Positions 1-9,271 are shown, counted from the stretch's first letter. The stretch is 64,000 nucleotides of DNA from Candidatus Zixiibacteriota bacterium (GCA_017999435.1 JAGNLV010000003.1:62001-126000), one strand, 5' to 3'. Translations and numbers: made by a program. Notes: a model not told the origin generated them from the sequence alone.

Positions 1-1
1 C

Positions 2-337
2 AACTCGGTCGGGCTGGTGCTGCACGATCGGTTTTTTCAGGATCACCGTCTCGACACGGTCCTGACCAACCTCGCCTCCGTTGATCGGCCGATCGGCGGG
101 GTGGGGGGAACCGCGCGCACCCGCTCGGCGGTGGTGCCGGCGTTTCGCATCGGCGGCATGGTGCTGTCCGATGTGCCGGTGGTCATTCCCGAATCGACCC
201 AGGGGTTGGCGGGGAGTACGGAGCTGGCGGGCAATATCGGCAATCTGGTGCTGCAGGAGTTTCGGGTGCTGCTGGACTACCGCGCGAGCCGGGTGTACTT
301 TTACCCGCCCGGCGCGCGGGAAGGAGTCGCACGATGA
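2..337 (+). CDS. Retropepsin-like aspartyl protease, C-terminal part (5' end outside window)
   Basis: The frame is open from the first bases, so only the C-terminal ~111 residues are present. It reads as the second half of a retropepsin-type periplasmic aspartyl protease: an IGNLVLQEFRVLLDYRASRVYF segment resembles the usual 'GxLGxxxLxxFxVxxDYxxxRLYL' end of the family. A full relative lies at 33,561-34,397, which supports the assignment. The catalytic DTG is not in view. The stop overlaps the start of the next gene by four bases (ATGA), so the two are probably co-transcribed. Substrate unknown. Confidence 0.7.
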   Translation, partial: NSVGLVLHDRFFQDHRLDTVLTNLASVDRPIGGVGGTARTRSAVVPAFRIGGMVLSDVPVVIPESTQGLAGSTELAGNIGNLVLQEFRVLLDYRASRVYFYPPGAREGVAR

Positions 338-1083
338 CGGTGCACGGCCGACGGGGGCGCGGCGGGATCGCGGCGCTCGTGTTCGCGGTGCTGGCGGCCG
401 CGGCCTGGGGCGGGGCGCGGGCGGCCGGCGAGGAACCGACCACCTCGCAGCTCTTCCTCCAGTCCCACCAGGCGGGCGTGCGGCTGGGCCCGTGGTTCAA
501 CCTCGGCGACATGCCGCCGGCCCGCGGGGAGACCAGCGGCGGCGAAGAAGTGTTCAAGACCAATTTTCACGACGCCAGTTTCCTTTTCGAGGGGTTTTAC
601 GCCCACCGGCTCACACCCGCGCTCATGGGCGAACTTTCGCTGGCGATCCTCAACCGCGGCTCGGTCACGTTCACCGCCGGCAACCAAACCAACGTGGGCA
701 ACGTGCTGGTGTACGCCGGGCTGCTGCAGGCGAAGGTGTATCCGCTGGCGGGGGGCGGCGCCAGCGTGCAGCCGTATCTGACGGCCGGCGGCGGGCTATA
801 TGTCGGGCGGCGCTCGGTGCAGTTCACCTCGGTCCCCGAGGGCTACTACTACCCGAATATCGACGAGGAGACGGCCGCGAAGATCAGCTATGCGGTCGGC
901 GGCGGCATCGACTGGCCGATCGCCTCGCAGATCGGCCTGGAAATCAACGCCAAGTATTGTCCCATTCCTTTCGGCAAGCCGCTCATGACGATTGAGGACT
1001 ATGACGGCCTTGCCGTTTCCATCGGAATCAAATATCTATATAGACCGGCAAAAGACGAAACGGATAGCAGGAGGAGACCATGA
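334..1083 (+). CDS. Predicted outer-membrane beta-barrel protein
   Basis: This 249-residue protein has an N-terminal signal peptide (Arg-rich start, hydrophobic AALVFAVLAAAAW stretch, cut near GARA-AGEE). The rest is alternating amphipathic strands rich in Gly, Tyr and Phe, ending in an aromatic strand (GIKYLYR), as in small OmpA/OmpW-like barrels. No peptidoglycan-binding domain follows. An AAGGAG ribosome site about eight bases upstream supports this start. Its stop overlaps the gap start codon (ATGA), which ties an envelope protein to the glycolytic operon. Function unknown; a similar barrel is encoded at 31,529-32,245. Confidence 0.7.
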   Translation: MTVHGRRGRGGIAALVFAVLAAAAWGGARAAGEEPTTSQLFLQSHQAGVRLGPWFNLGDMPPARGETSGGEEVFKTNFHDASFLFEGFYAHRLTPALMGELSLAILNRGSVTFTAGNQTNVGNVLVYAGLLQAKVYPLAGGGASVQPYLTAGGGLYVGRRSVQFTSVPEGYYYPNIDEETAAKISYAVGGGIDWPIASQIGLEINAKYCPIPFGKPLMTIEDYDGLAVSIGIKYLYRPAKDETDSRRRP

Positions 1084-2066
1084 GAGTTGCCATCAACGGA
1101 TTCGGACGTATCGGGCGCCTCGTGTTTCGGGCCGCTCAGGACACCAGCATTGAGTTTGTCGCGATTAACGATATCACCGATGCCGCCACACTCGGACACC
1201 TGCTCAAGTACGATTCCGTCCACCGGAGCTACCCCGGCGAGGTGAAGGCCGAGGGGACGAACCTGAAGGTCGACGGGCGGACGATTCCGGTCATGGCGGT
1301 GCTCGACCCGGCCCAGTTGCCGTGGAAGGAGCTCAAAGTCGACGTGGTGCTCGAGTGCACGGGGAAGTTCACGAAGAAGGACGACGCGATGAAGCACGTC
1401 GCGGCGGGCGCCCACAAGGTGCTCATCTCGGCGCCGGCCAAGGGCCACGACGGCACCTTTATCCCGGGGATCAACTCGGACCTCTACGACCGCGACAAGC
1501 ACCACGTCATTTCGATCGGATCGTGCACGACCAACTGCCTGGCCCCGGTGGCGAAGGTTCTGCTGGAGAGTTTCGGGATCGTCAACGGGTTCATGACGAC
1601 GATCCACTCGTACACGGCCGACCAGCGGCTCATGGATGCGCCGCACAAAGATCTGCGGCGGGCGCGCTCGGCGGCCCTGTCGATGGTGCCGACGACCACG
1701 GGCGCGGCCAAGGCGATTGCCGAGGTGATCCCGGCGCTCAAGGGGAAAATGGACGGCTGCGCCATCCGCGTCCCCACCCCGAACGCCTCGCTGGTGGATC
1801 TCGCAGTGACGCTGGAGCGGGAGGCCACGGTGCAGGAGATCAACGCGGCCATGAAGAAGGCGGCGGAATCGCCGGCTCTGCGGCGCGCGCTGCAGTACAT
1901 GGAGGACCCGATCGTGTCGGTCGACGTGATCGGTAACCCGCACGGCTCGGTGTTCGACAGCCAGTTGACGATGGTGCACGGGCGGCTGGCGAAAGTGTTC
2001 AGCTGGTACGACAATGAGTGGGGCTTCTCCAACCGCATGGTCGACATGATGCTCATGATGCTGTGA
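1080..2066 (+). CDS. gap: Type I glyceraldehyde-3-phosphate dehydrogenase
   Basis: NAD(P)-dependent oxidation and phosphorylation of glyceraldehyde 3-phosphate to 1,3-bisphosphoglycerate, in the cytosol. The 328 residues begin with the Rossmann motif INGFGRIGR. The catalytic cysteine is residue 149 in SCTTNCLAP, and the catalytic His lies in the [10 protein letters not shown] region. The C-terminal [13 protein letters not shown] signature is complete. Length is normal for the family. An AGGAGGAG ribosome site precedes the ATG, which overlaps the upstream stop. pgk and tpiA follow at once, a common glycolysis/gluconeogenesis operon order. Confidence 0.97.
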   Translation: MRVAINGFGRIGRLVFRAAQDTSIEFVAINDITDAATLGHLLKYDSVHRSYPGEVKAEGTNLKVDGRTIPVMAVLDPAQLPWKELKVDVVLECTGKFTKKDDAMKHVAAGAHKVLISAPAKGHDGTFIPGINSDLYDRDKHHVISIGSCTTNCLAPVAKVLLESFGIVNGFMTTIHSYTADQRLMDAPHKDLRRARSAALSMVPTTTGAAKAIAEVIPALKGKMDGCAIRVPTPNASLVDLAVTLEREATVQEINAAMKKAAESPALRRALQYMEDPIVSVDVIGNPHGSVFDSQLTMVHGRLAKVFSWYDNEWGFSNRMVDMMLMML

Positions 2067-2091
2067 TTGGGGAAGACGGAAAGGAGCAGCA

Positions 2092-3309
2092 ATGCGAAAA
2101 GTCACCGTACACGAAGTCAATTTCCGCTCGCAGAAAGTCCTCGTGCGGGTGGATTTCAACGTCCCCCTCGATAACGGCGGGGTCACCGACGACCGGCGGA
2201 TCCGGGAGGCGCTCCCGACGATCCGGAAGATCATCGGCGACGGCGGCCGCGCCATCCTCGCCTCCCACCTCGGCCGTCCCAAAGGGCAGCCGGTGGCCGG
2301 CATGTCGCTTCGGCCGGTCGCCCGGCGGCTGGCCGAACTGCTCGGCCGGGAGGTGACGTTCGCCGAAGACTGCGTCGGACCCGAGGCCGCCAGCGTCGTC
2401 AACAAAATGAAAGACGGCGACGTGGTGCTCCTGGAGAACCTGCGGTTCCACGCCAAGGAGGAGAAGAACGATCCGGAGTTCGCGCAGAAACTCGCTTCGC
2501 TGGCCGACACCTTCGTGAACGATGCGTTCGGCAGCGCCCACCGCGCCCACGCCTCGACCGAGGGCGTCACCCGCTATTTCCGCCAGTCGATCGCCGGCCT
2601 GCTCATGGAGAAAGAACTGCAGTACCTCGGCCAGGCGCTGGAGAACCCTAAACGGCCGTTTGCGGCCATTCTCGGCGGAGCCAAAATCTCCGGCAAGATC
2701 GACGTCATCGAGAACCTCATGGCCAAAGTCGACCTGCTCCTCATCGGCGGCGGCATGACCTTCACCTTCAGCAAGGCGATGGGGTACCCGATCGGCGATT
2801 CGCTCTTGGAGGAGGACAAAGTCGCGCTGGCGAAGGAGATCCTTGGGAAGATCAAGAAGTCGCGGGCCGAGCTCGTCTTCCCGGTTGACGCCGTGGTCGC
2901 GCAGGAGATCTCGGACACGGCCGAGACCAGGACGGTCCCGATCGACCGGATCCCCGACGGCCTGAAGGGGCTGGATATCGGTCCGCAGACGATCAGGCTC
3001 TTCGAGGAGAAGCTCGCGCAGGCGAACACGATCCTGTGGAACGGACCGATGGGCGTGTTCGAACACCGGCCGTTCGCCGAGGGGACATTCGCGGTGGCGC
3101 GGATGCTCGCCCGGCGCACCGGTGAAGGCGCGATCACCGTGGTCGGCGGCGGCGACAGCGCCTCGGCGGTCAAGGAGGCCGGGGTCGAAGACGGCCTCAC
3201 CCACATCTCCACCGGCGGCGGCGCCTCGCTGGAGTTCCTGGAGGGGAAGGAACTGCCGGGGGTGGCGGCGCTCACCAACGCCGGCAAAGCCGAGGCGGTG
3301 CGGCGATGA
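2092..3309 (+). CDS. pgk: Phosphoglycerate kinase
   Basis: Transfers phosphate between 1,3-bisphosphoglycerate and ADP. The 405-residue protein has the N-terminal RVDFNVPL signature, the substrate-binding [14 protein letters not shown] segment, and the C-terminal nucleotide-site motifs WNGPMGVFE and [11 protein letters not shown]. Length is typical (about 390-415). It starts 25 bases after gap with a GGAG ribosome site, and its stop overlaps the tpiA start by four bases, implying translational coupling. No unusual residues seen. Confidence 0.97.
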   Translation: MRKVTVHEVNFRSQKVLVRVDFNVPLDNGGVTDDRRIREALPTIRKIIGDGGRAILASHLGRPKGQPVAGMSLRPVARRLAELLGREVTFAEDCVGPEAASVVNKMKDGDVVLLENLRFHAKEEKNDPEFAQKLASLADTFVNDAFGSAHRAHASTEGVTRYFRQSIAGLLMEKELQYLGQALENPKRPFAAILGGAKISGKIDVIENLMAKVDLLLIGGGMTFTFSKAMGYPIGDSLLEEDKVALAKEILGKIKKSRAELVFPVDAVVAQEISDTAETRTVPIDRIPDGLKGLDIGPQTIRLFEEKLAQANTILWNGPMGVFEHRPFAEGTFAVARMLARRTGEGAITVVGGGDSASAVKEAGVEDGLTHISTGGGASLEFLEGKELPGVAALTNAGKAEAVRR

Positions 3310-4064
3310 GAAGCCGAAAGCTGCTGGCGGGGAACTGGAAGTGCAACGGCACGATTCCGGAGACGGAGAAACTGCTGGCCGCGTTGTTGACCGGCCGCTG
3401 GGATCCCCAGCGGGCGGAGGCGCTCGTCTGCCCTCCCTACACGTCCCTCCACCTGGCAGCTAAACTGTTACACGGCAGTCCGATAAAGGTGGGCGCCCAA
3501 GACATGTCGGCGCACGAGAACGGCGCTTTCACGGGCGAAATCTCGGCCGACATGCTCTTGACAGTCGGCGCCACCCACGTTATATTGGGCCATTCTGAGC
3601 GGCGGCAGTACCACCGCGAGACCGACCAATCGGTGAATGCCAAACTGAAGTTGGCGCTGCGCAAAGGGTTGATCCCGATCGTATGTGTCGGCGAGGAACT
3701 CGAACAGCGACAGAACGGCAGGACCGAGGAAGTGGTCGGCGCTCAGGTGCGCATCGCCTGCGCGGAGATCGAGTCCGGTTCGCTGGAACGAATCGTGATC
3801 GCGTACGAGCCGGTCTGGGCGATCGGGACCGGAAAAACGGCCACGCCGGCGATGGCTCAGGAGGTGCATGCTTTTATTCGGGATCGTCTCGCGGCGCAGT
3901 ACGGCCAACCGAGCGCCGACCGGATCCCGATTTTGTATGGCGGATCGGTGAAAGCGGACAACGCCGCCGACTTGCTGGCCGAGCCGGATATCGACGGCGC
4001 CCTGGTCGGGGGCGCGTCGCTGAAGGCGGCCGATTTTCTGGCGATCATTAACGCGGCCCGATAA
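3306..4064 (+). CDS. tpiA: Triosephosphate isomerase
   Basis: Interconverts dihydroxyacetone phosphate and glyceraldehyde 3-phosphate. The 252 residues carry all three catalytic elements: Lys12 in GNWKCNG, the catalytic His in VILGHSERR (about residue 95) and the catalytic Glu in the loop-6 region [13 protein letters not shown] (about residue 167). The phosphate-binding ILYGGSVK and LVGGASL motifs are present near the C-terminus. The start overlaps the pgk stop (ATGA). secG follows 14 bases later, a linkage seen in many bacteria. Confidence 0.97.
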   Translation: MRSRKLLAGNWKCNGTIPETEKLLAALLTGRWDPQRAEALVCPPYTSLHLAAKLLHGSPIKVGAQDMSAHENGAFTGEISADMLLTVGATHVILGHSERRQYHRETDQSVNAKLKLALRKGLIPIVCVGEELEQRQNGRTEEVVGAQVRIACAEIESGSLERIVIAYEPVWAIGTGKTATPAMAQEVHAFIRDRLAAQYGQPSADRIPILYGGSVKADNAADLLAEPDIDGALVGGASLKAADFLAIINAAR

Positions 4065-4078
4065 CGGAGGTAGGTTTC

Positions 4079-4522
4079 TTGTTCTTCATCGCACTGGTAG
4101 TCTTTCACGTCCTGGTCTGCGTGGCGCTGATCATCGTCGTGCTCTTGCAGTCCAGTAAGGGCGAAGGGTTGGCGGGGACGGCGTTCGGCGGCGGGCTGGG
4201 GGGAGCGGTGTTCGGTGGCCGCGGCGCCGGGTCGTTTCTGAGCAAGGCCACGACCGTGCTGGCGATTCTGTTCATGGTGAACAGCATCGGTCTGGCCTTC
4301 ATGTCGTCGAGCCGCACCGGCCTGCGCAGCCAGAGCACGACGGCCGGTCCGACTGAGTCGGTCGTCACCCGCGAGGCGCAGCGCGCGCGCGAACAGGCTG
4401 TGCAGCAACAGCAGCAGACGCAACAACAGCAGCCCTCGGCCGACTCCCTCCTCAACGTCAACCCCAATCCCGGCACGCAGCCGGGCCAGGGGCAGCAGAC
4501 GGCGCCGGGCGACGGGCAGTAG
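4079..4522 (+). CDS. secG: SecG-like preprotein translocase subunit
   Basis: SecG assists SecYEG-dependent export. The 147-residue protein starts at a TTG chosen because a GGAGG ribosome site lies eight bases upstream. Two transmembrane segments (about residues 2-22 and 58-78) flank a glycine-rich loop with the FGGGLGGAVFGGRGAGSFL pattern typical of SecG. The tail from about residue 100 is unusually Gln-rich (QQQQQTQQQQ) and low in complexity, making the protein longer than the usual 70-110 residues. It is the last gene of the gap-pgk-tpiA operon. Confidence 0.85.
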   Translation: MFFIALVVFHVLVCVALIIVVLLQSSKGEGLAGTAFGGGLGGAVFGGRGAGSFLSKATTVLAILFMVNSIGLAFMSSSRTGLRSQSTTAGPTESVVTREAQRAREQAVQQQQQTQQQQPSADSLLNVNPNPGTQPGQGQQTAPGDGQ

Positions 4523-4580
4523 CAGGACGCGCCGGCGCGGGCGTTGGCGCTCCGACCGATCTTTGACATCGCGATCGCTT

Positions 4581-4665
4581 GCGGATGTGGTGAAATTGGT
4601 AGACACGCTATCTTGAGGGGGTAGTGGGGCGACCCGTGCCGGTTCGAGTCCGGCCATCCGCACCA
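4581..4665 (+). tRNA. tRNA-Leu (anticodon GAG)
   Basis: A complete class II tRNA. The acceptor stem pairs GCGGATG (4581-4587) with CATCCGC (4655-4661), followed by discriminator A and encoded CCA (4663-4665). The anticodon stem CTATC/GGTAG (4608-4612, 4620-4624) presents loop TTGAGGG with anticodon GAG at 4615-4617, reading CUU/CUC. A long variable arm follows, and the T-arm GGTTCGAGTCC is intact. It lies 58 bases after secG. Confidence 0.96.
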
Positions 4666-4673
4666 AATAGATG

Positions 4674-4700
4674 CGCCCCTCGGTCACTGACCGAGGGGCG
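4674..4700 (+). terminator. Hairpin terminator after tRNA-Leu
   Basis: CGCCCCTCGGTCA pairs with TGACCGAGGGGCG (up to 13 bp, apex unpaired) just after the tRNA 3' end. The following TCGTCATT is only weakly T-rich. The stem is symmetrical and sits between convergent transcripts, so it may also stop the 4730-6424 gene on the other strand. Confidence 0.7.
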
Positions 4701-4729
4701 TCGTCATTGGGGTCGGGGCGGGAACGCGG

Positions 4730-6424
4730 CTATCGGCCGTTCTCGACCCACCACTCGGGGGCGAGCCGGGCCGTGAGGTCGATAATCTCGCGGTCCTGGT
4801 CGTTGAGGGCGCCGCGGGCGATCAGCCCTTCGAGGGCCTGCCCCAAGAGCGCCACTTTCTCGCGGATCGGCACGAGCGCCGGGTAGTACTCGTTGTTGAA
4901 AAAGATCCGGTAGCGCCGTTCCTCGCGCGGGTCGTCGAGCATCTTGCCGATGGCCGCCTCGAGCGCTTTCCCGCGCAGCCCGGCCAGCCGCTCCTTGGGC
5001 GACGCGATCAAAGCCCTGGTGTGGGCGAGCGAGGTACGGCAGGCGAAGTGCATCTCCCACACTTCCATCAGCCCGAGCGAATTGATCACCAGCGTCCACA
5101 CCGATATCTTCCCCTTGTCCGGATCGAACTGCACCCCCTTCATGAACGGGAGGTAGACGCTGTCGGTGATGGCGCCGAAGGCGCTGATGCCGCCGGCGTG
5201 GGGGTTCTCGATGATGTCCTTCACCGAGAAATACGGCTTCTGCTGGAAGCGGGCATCCTGGATCATGATGAGCTCGTCCTCGGTGTAGTGGAAGCGGCTG
5301 TTCCAGAGATCTTCCGGCGAGAGGTCGCGGCGGGAGAGGGAGGAGTGGCTGGTGAGCATGCCGAGGGCCTGGCCGCCGCGCCAGACGAGCGGCAGCGCGC
5401 CGACCACCCACTCGGCCGACCCGCCGATTTCCCCGATCATCGAATTCATGTGCCGCCCGTTGGGGAAGCGCATCCCCTCCAGTCCGAGCAGCAGGGCCGG
5501 GAACAGGTCGCCGTCGGCGTCGTACGGAATGCCGATCCCGGCCGCGCCGAGGGTATCCCACGCCGGGTAGTGGCGGGAGCGGTCGATGAAGAAGGCGCTG
5601 AGTTCGCTGAGATCGGCAAAGCCGTAGCTGTCGGCAATCACGCGGGCGGCATCCAGGAGCGTCCCCTCGCGCGGGTTGAACTCGTCGAAGTGCGCCCCGC
5701 CCATCCACCGCTGCACGTAGATATCGGGGAGGTGCCGCTTCACCTGCGACTCGATGAGGAACATGCAGGTCATCGACGAATGCAGACCCTTGACCGACTT
5801 GGTGGTCCCGTCGATCACGTCGTTGCCCATGGAGAGCAGCGTCACATCCTTGCCCAGGTCGAGGCCGTAGCGGGCGCGGTGCTCCTTTTTGCCGAAGAGG
5901 GCGCCGACGGCGATGGTCGGGTTGCCGCCGACTTCTTTACCCGGTTTGGCGCGGACACCTTCGGTAATGGTCGACTCGATGAGGACTTCCTCGCCGATCG
6001 AGAGGGTTTCGGTGGTCGTCTGGAGGACCTCGGCCATGACCTGGGCCGAGGTGCGGTCGTTGGCGCGCTTGAGCTCGTTGGCGACCTCTTTGGTCTGCTT
6101 GTCTTTGGGCAGGGCCGCGAGGCTCCCGCGTCCGTGCAGACTGACGGCCACGGCCGAGAGGGCCGCCGAGGCCACGGCCGCTTCGCGCAGTTTGCGATTG
6201 CGCAGCGCCCCGAGATTGGAGCGCTCGTTGAGGCGGTCGGCCAGGCAAATCGCCGTCCCGCCGACCAGCTCGAGATCGTACATCTCCAGAACGTGCTGGT
6301 GGTGCAGGTTGATTTCGACCACCCGGTCGCGACTGAACGGATAGACTTTCTGCATGCCGCAGTAGCGGATCGGATTGGCGCCGACATCAAAGCGCAGTTC
6401 GCTGTTGGTCACCGTCTTAGCCAT
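4730..6424 (-). CDS. GlpX-like (class II fructose-1,6-bisphosphatase family) protein, divergent and long
   Basis: A 564-residue protein aligning by eye along most of E. coli GlpX. VIDGTTKSVKG (about residue 201) matches the DPIEGTRMTAMG metal/phosphate site, IPYDADGDLFPALL (about 300) matches IPDGDVAAS, and GEIGGSAEWVVGA (about 335) matches GIGGAPEGVVSA. The fold is therefore probably a lithium-sensitive sugar phosphatase. It is about 230 residues longer than usual GlpX, and the acidic residue corresponding to Glu88 is Asp, so substrate is uncertain. FBPase activity would suit its position next to gap-pgk-tpiA. I chose the ATG at 6424 because the upstream frame is low-complexity and has no family similarity. 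Confidence 0.65.
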   Translation of the reverse strand: MAKTVTNSELRFDVGANPIRYCGMQKVYPFSRDRVVEINLHHQHVLEMYDLELVGGTAICLADRLNERSNLGALRNRKLREAAVASAALSAVAVSLHGRGSLAALPKDKQTKEVANELKRANDRTSAQVMAEVLQTTTETLSIGEEVLIESTITEGVRAKPGKEVGGNPTIAVGALFGKKEHRARYGLDLGKDVTLLSMGNDVIDGTTKSVKGLHSSMTCMFLIESQVKRHLPDIYVQRWMGGAHFDEFNPREGTLLDAARVIADSYGFADLSELSAFFIDRSRHYPAWDTLGAAGIGIPYDADGDLFPALLLGLEGMRFPNGRHMNSMIGEIGGSAEWVVGALPLVWRGGQALGMLTSHSSLSRRDLSPEDLWNSRFHYTEDELIMIQDARFQQKPYFSVKDIIENPHAGGISAFGAITDSVYLPFMKGVQFDPDKGKISVWTLVINSLGLMEVWEMHFACRTSLAHTRALIASPKERLAGLRGKALEAAIGKMLDDPREERRYRIFFNNEYYPALVPIREKVALLGQALEGLIARGALNDQDREIIDLTARLAPEWWVENGR

Positions 6425-6641
6425 ACTGAACTCGTTTCCCTTACCGGTCCCGTGCCCGGCCGCCCCGCCGCGGCCGACCGGAGACCACAATGCCGGCGCA
6501 ACGCCCGCGAAGGGCCGGGAGAGGCCATTTTTCGCTTCGTGCTTCTCCCCGCCGCCTGATCGCCCGCGCCCGCGATCCGTCGGCGGGCATCCTCCTGCCC
6601 GCTCCCGCGAGGGCGCCGCGCTCACCGCGGCTTCTCTTCGT

Positions 6642-6670
6642 GAGATACACTACCGGAGGAGATATGGCAA
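6642..6670 (-). promoter_or_regulatory. Candidate sigma-70 promoter for the GlpX-like gene
   Basis: On the minus strand TTGCCA (6670-6665) and TATCTC (6647-6642) are separated by 17 bases, pointing at the gene starting at 6424. This would give a leader of roughly 210 bases in which I see no other feature. The match is partial. Confidence 0.35.
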
Positions 6671-6705
6671 GCAATTTCGGCCGCCCCTGCTGCCGTCCGA
6701 CCGGC

Positions 6706-6740
6706 CAAAAAAGAAGCCGCCTCCCCAGGGGGAGGCGGCT
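6706..6740 (-). terminator. Rho-independent terminator of the dockerin-protein gene
   Basis: Read on the minus strand, an 11-bp stem (GCCGCCTCCCC with GGGGAGGCGGC, 6715-6739) is followed by TTCTTTTTTGG. It lies about 40 bases after the stop codon at 6778. Confidence 0.9.
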
Positions 6741-6777
6741 GATCGTATTCGGCAGGTTCGTACCCGCAACGACCGCC

Positions 6778-9066
6778 TTACGGACAGGTCGCGGGCGCCG
6801 GACCGAACCGGAAGAGGAAGGCGACCAGGTAGGTCAGGTCGGCCACCTTCGTATTGCCGTCGCCGTCAATGTCCGCCTCGTTCGGGCAGGGCGGCACCGG
6901 GCCGAAGCGGAAGAGGAACTCAACCAGGTAGGTGAGGTCCCCCACCTTGATGAGATCGTCGGGATCGCCGTCGACGTTGCCGCGGTTGTCGAGGCAGCAG
7001 CAGGCGTCGCCGATACCGTCGCCGTTGGTATCCTGCTGGCCCGGGTTCGCCACGTTCGGGCAGTTATCCAGCGCGCAGGTGTTGGCCGGATAACCGGGGT
7101 TGCCGTAGCCGTCGTTGTCGGTGTCCGTGCAGGCGTCGCACACGTCGCCGATGCCGTCGAGATCGGCGTCCTCCTGGAGCGGGTTGGCGATCGCCGGGCA
7201 GTTGTCGTCTTCATCCGGAACGCCGTCACCGTCGGCATCCTGCACGACGCCGGTCTCGGCCCAGTGCAGCATGATGGTGGTGTCGGCGGGATGGTTCGGC
7301 TGGTACTCCCAGATGATCTTCTTCCCGAAGTCGGCGATGTCGGCCGCGCGGTATTCGTTGACCACGTGGTCGGCGCCGCTGATCACGCTGGGCGTGCTCC
7401 AGGTCGTGCCGCCGTCCTCAGTGACCGTCATGTACAACTGGTTGTTCGCGATGTAGGAGACGATGAAGGTATTGCCGGTCACGTGCTGGATCTCCGGATA
7501 CCGCTCGTCGTCTGCCGTCGCGACCACCACGCCCGAGAGCATGTTGTCGTAGGCGCCGTCGGCCGCCCCGGAATAGAAGAAGATGATGTCATGGTCGGCC
7601 GGGGTGGCTTCGGTGTAGAACTCGCAGGCTACGAGCACCGTGCCGTTGTTGGCCGCGACCGCCGGGTAGCCGATGTGCTCGCCCGGGTCGAGGCTGTACG
7701 TCACGCCGCCGCTGAAGAGGGTGTCGTCGGGGTTGCCGAAAACGTCGCCGCGAATGAACAGCGCCCACTGGTCGGGCGTCTTGCTCGTATCGAGCCAGTC
7801 GTAGACGGCGTAGGAGTACTTGGTCACGCGGTCGATGTCACAGGTGGTCGAACGGCAGCCGTTGAGGTTGTTGTACCAGCTGATCGTCGCGTAGTTGGAG
7901 GAATCGGTCTGGTAGAAGAGGTGCGGAGCATCGGTGCCGACTACAACGCCGCCGCTGGAGTACGTGCTGCTGTGCACCATTGCGATGACGCCGAAGCGGT
8001 GATCGCCGGGGTTCGGGCTGAAAATGAAGCCGTCATCGCAGGCGATGTCGGCCATCCGCATGTTCCGCCAGCCGTACGAAGTCCAGTTCCAGTAGCTCAG
8101 ACTCCACCCGGCCGAATTGGCGATGTTGTAAAAGCGGTGGAGATAAGTCGAACCGCCGTTGTTGTTCAGCGGGCTGGGGACAAACGTCCCGTAGGCGATC
8201 GAATCCTGCCCCCAGTAGTCGACCGAGGCGTACTTCTGCCAGCCGGGGTTGGTCCAATAGCCGGCCGGTTCGAAAGTCAGCCCGTCATCGAGCGACTCCT
8301 GCCAGAACATCTGCGAGTCCACCCCGTTGTTGTTGGAGTAACCGAGCAGGAGCAGGCCGTTGTCGTTGTCGGCCAGGGCGGGCCAGCGGTCGACCGAGTC
8401 GGGGACGAGAGTCGCCGAGCACTCAATGATGTACTGGCCCTCGTTCGGAGTGACCTGGTGGTCGCCGTCGACCACGATGTAGTAAGTGAACCCGGGCAGC
8501 ATCTGGACATCCATGAGCGCCGAGCGCGGGTTGGGAGAGCAAACGGCCGGGGTATTGAACCGGTTGCAGGCGATCATGTTGGTCTCGTCGGTCTGATACA
8601 CCCACAGCCGCGTGTAGTAGTCGGACTTGCACAGCTTGATGTCGACCAGCTGCTTGACCGGCGGGGCGTAGGCGAAGACGACGTCGCCCACGTGGCTGTA
8701 GTTCACGCCGTCGCAGGCCTCGGAGTAGTCATCGGCGTACCCGACGGTGGTCCCGGTGTCGGTGAAGGGCATACCGGGGATGACAAAGGCGGTGGCGATG
8801 TTTTCGCCCCCCTGCCGCTTGTCCGTCAGGGTGTACACAAAATCCGGATCCTGCTCGGGAGCGGGCTCCGGCGCGGTGAAGGTCATTTGCTCGCCCGCGA
8901 TGCTCAGCGTCTGCGGGCCGCCGAAATGGACAGTCCGAACCTGGCCGATTGCCAGGCCCTTGGTGTTGAGCGCAGCTGAGGGCGGGGCCGTTTCGGCCTG
9001 CACCAGCCCGACCAACGCCAGCAGGCAGACGCCCACCGCGAGGCAAAGAACGTTGCGCGCTTTCAT
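6778..9066 (-). CDS. Large secreted protein with thrombospondin type 3 and dockerin-like repeats
   Basis: A 762-residue exported protein. The start at 9066 is favoured because MKARNVLCLAVGVCLLALVGLVQA is a complete signal peptide and GGAGAGAG lies just upstream. The central ~580 residues are rich in Trp, Tyr and Asn and look like a beta-propeller or sialidase-like exo-domain without a recognised active site. From about residue 585 come Ca-binding thrombospondin type 3 repeats (DADGDGVPDEDDNCP, DLDGIGDVCD). Two dockerin-like EF-hand units with (K)VGDLTYLVEFLFRFGP and KVADLTYLVAFLFRFGP form the C-terminus. Related dockerin units occur at 9664-10104. Ligand unknown. Confidence 0.8.
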   Translation of the reverse strand: MKARNVLCLAVGVCLLALVGLVQAETAPPSAALNTKGLAIGQVRTVHFGGPQTLSIAGEQMTFTAPEPAPEQDPDFVYTLTDKRQGGENIATAFVIPGMPFTDTGTTVGYADDYSEACDGVNYSHVGDVVFAYAPPVKQLVDIKLCKSDYYTRLWVYQTDETNMIACNRFNTPAVCSPNPRSALMDVQMLPGFTYYIVVDGDHQVTPNEGQYIIECSATLVPDSVDRWPALADNDNGLLLLGYSNNNGVDSQMFWQESLDDGLTFEPAGYWTNPGWQKYASVDYWGQDSIAYGTFVPSPLNNNGGSTYLHRFYNIANSAGWSLSYWNWTSYGWRNMRMADIACDDGFIFSPNPGDHRFGVIAMVHSSTYSSGGVVVGTDAPHLFYQTDSSNYATISWYNNLNGCRSTTCDIDRVTKYSYAVYDWLDTSKTPDQWALFIRGDVFGNPDDTLFSGGVTYSLDPGEHIGYPAVAANNGTVLVACEFYTEATPADHDIIFFYSGAADGAYDNMLSGVVVATADDERYPEIQHVTGNTFIVSYIANNQLYMTVTEDGGTTWSTPSVISGADHVVNEYRAADIADFGKKIIWEYQPNHPADTTIMLHWAETGVVQDADGDGVPDEDDNCPAIANPLQEDADLDGIGDVCDACTDTDNDGYGNPGYPANTCALDNCPNVANPGQQDTNGDGIGDACCCLDNRGNVDGDPDDLIKVGDLTYLVEFLFRFGPVPPCPNEADIDGDGNTKVADLTYLVAFLFRFGPAPATCP

Positions 9067-9118
9067 GATTTCTCTCTCCGTTAACGGTTGATCATGTATG
9101 GCCACAAGTTTACGTTAG

Positions 9119-9190
9119 CGTGTACAGATACTGCGAGTGGTGAGGAGGTCTTCTCCCGGGGCGTGGGTACACGATGCCCCATTGCCACTC
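9119..9190 (-). ncRNA. Structured leader RNA with three-way junction and pseudoknot (unidentified)
   Basis: Pairings seen directly: closing stem 9135-9140 with 9185-9190 (GAGTGG/CCACTC); one inner hairpin 9144-9147 with 9153-9156; a second inner hairpin 9158-9162 with 9176-9180 (GGGGC/GCCCC). The 13-base loop of the second hairpin contains GTACACG (9167-9173), perfectly complementary to CGTGTAC at 9119-9125, giving a 7-bp pseudoknot. The element lies in the 5' leader of the secreted dockerin protein, downstream of a good promoter. It does not match a riboswitch class I know. Confidence 0.5.
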
Positions 9191-9243
9191 CTTTCCAGCT
9201 AGCACCCCACGGCGGTTCGGCGGATCATCGGGGGTACAGGTTC

Positions 9244-9271
9244 AATATATCATATTCGACACCCAAGTCAA
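9244..9271 (-). promoter_or_regulatory. Sigma-70-type promoter for the dockerin-protein gene
   Basis: Minus strand TTGACT (9271-9266), 16-base spacer, TATATT (9249-9244). Predicted start near 9237 gives a ~170-base leader that contains the pseudoknotted element. Confidence 0.6.

Noticed and set aside
4671-4702. Inverted repeat next to tRNA-Leu as a possible integration site
   Set aside because: No duplicated tRNA end, integrase or compositional change nearby; it works better as a terminator.
6490-8979. Very long plus-strand open frame, with a good-looking GGAGGAG-ATG at 6664
   Set aside because: It is antisense to the dockerin protein gene, has Val/Arg/Gly-rich composition without domains, and reads through that gene's terminator. 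The minus-strand gene has signal peptide, motifs and promoter.
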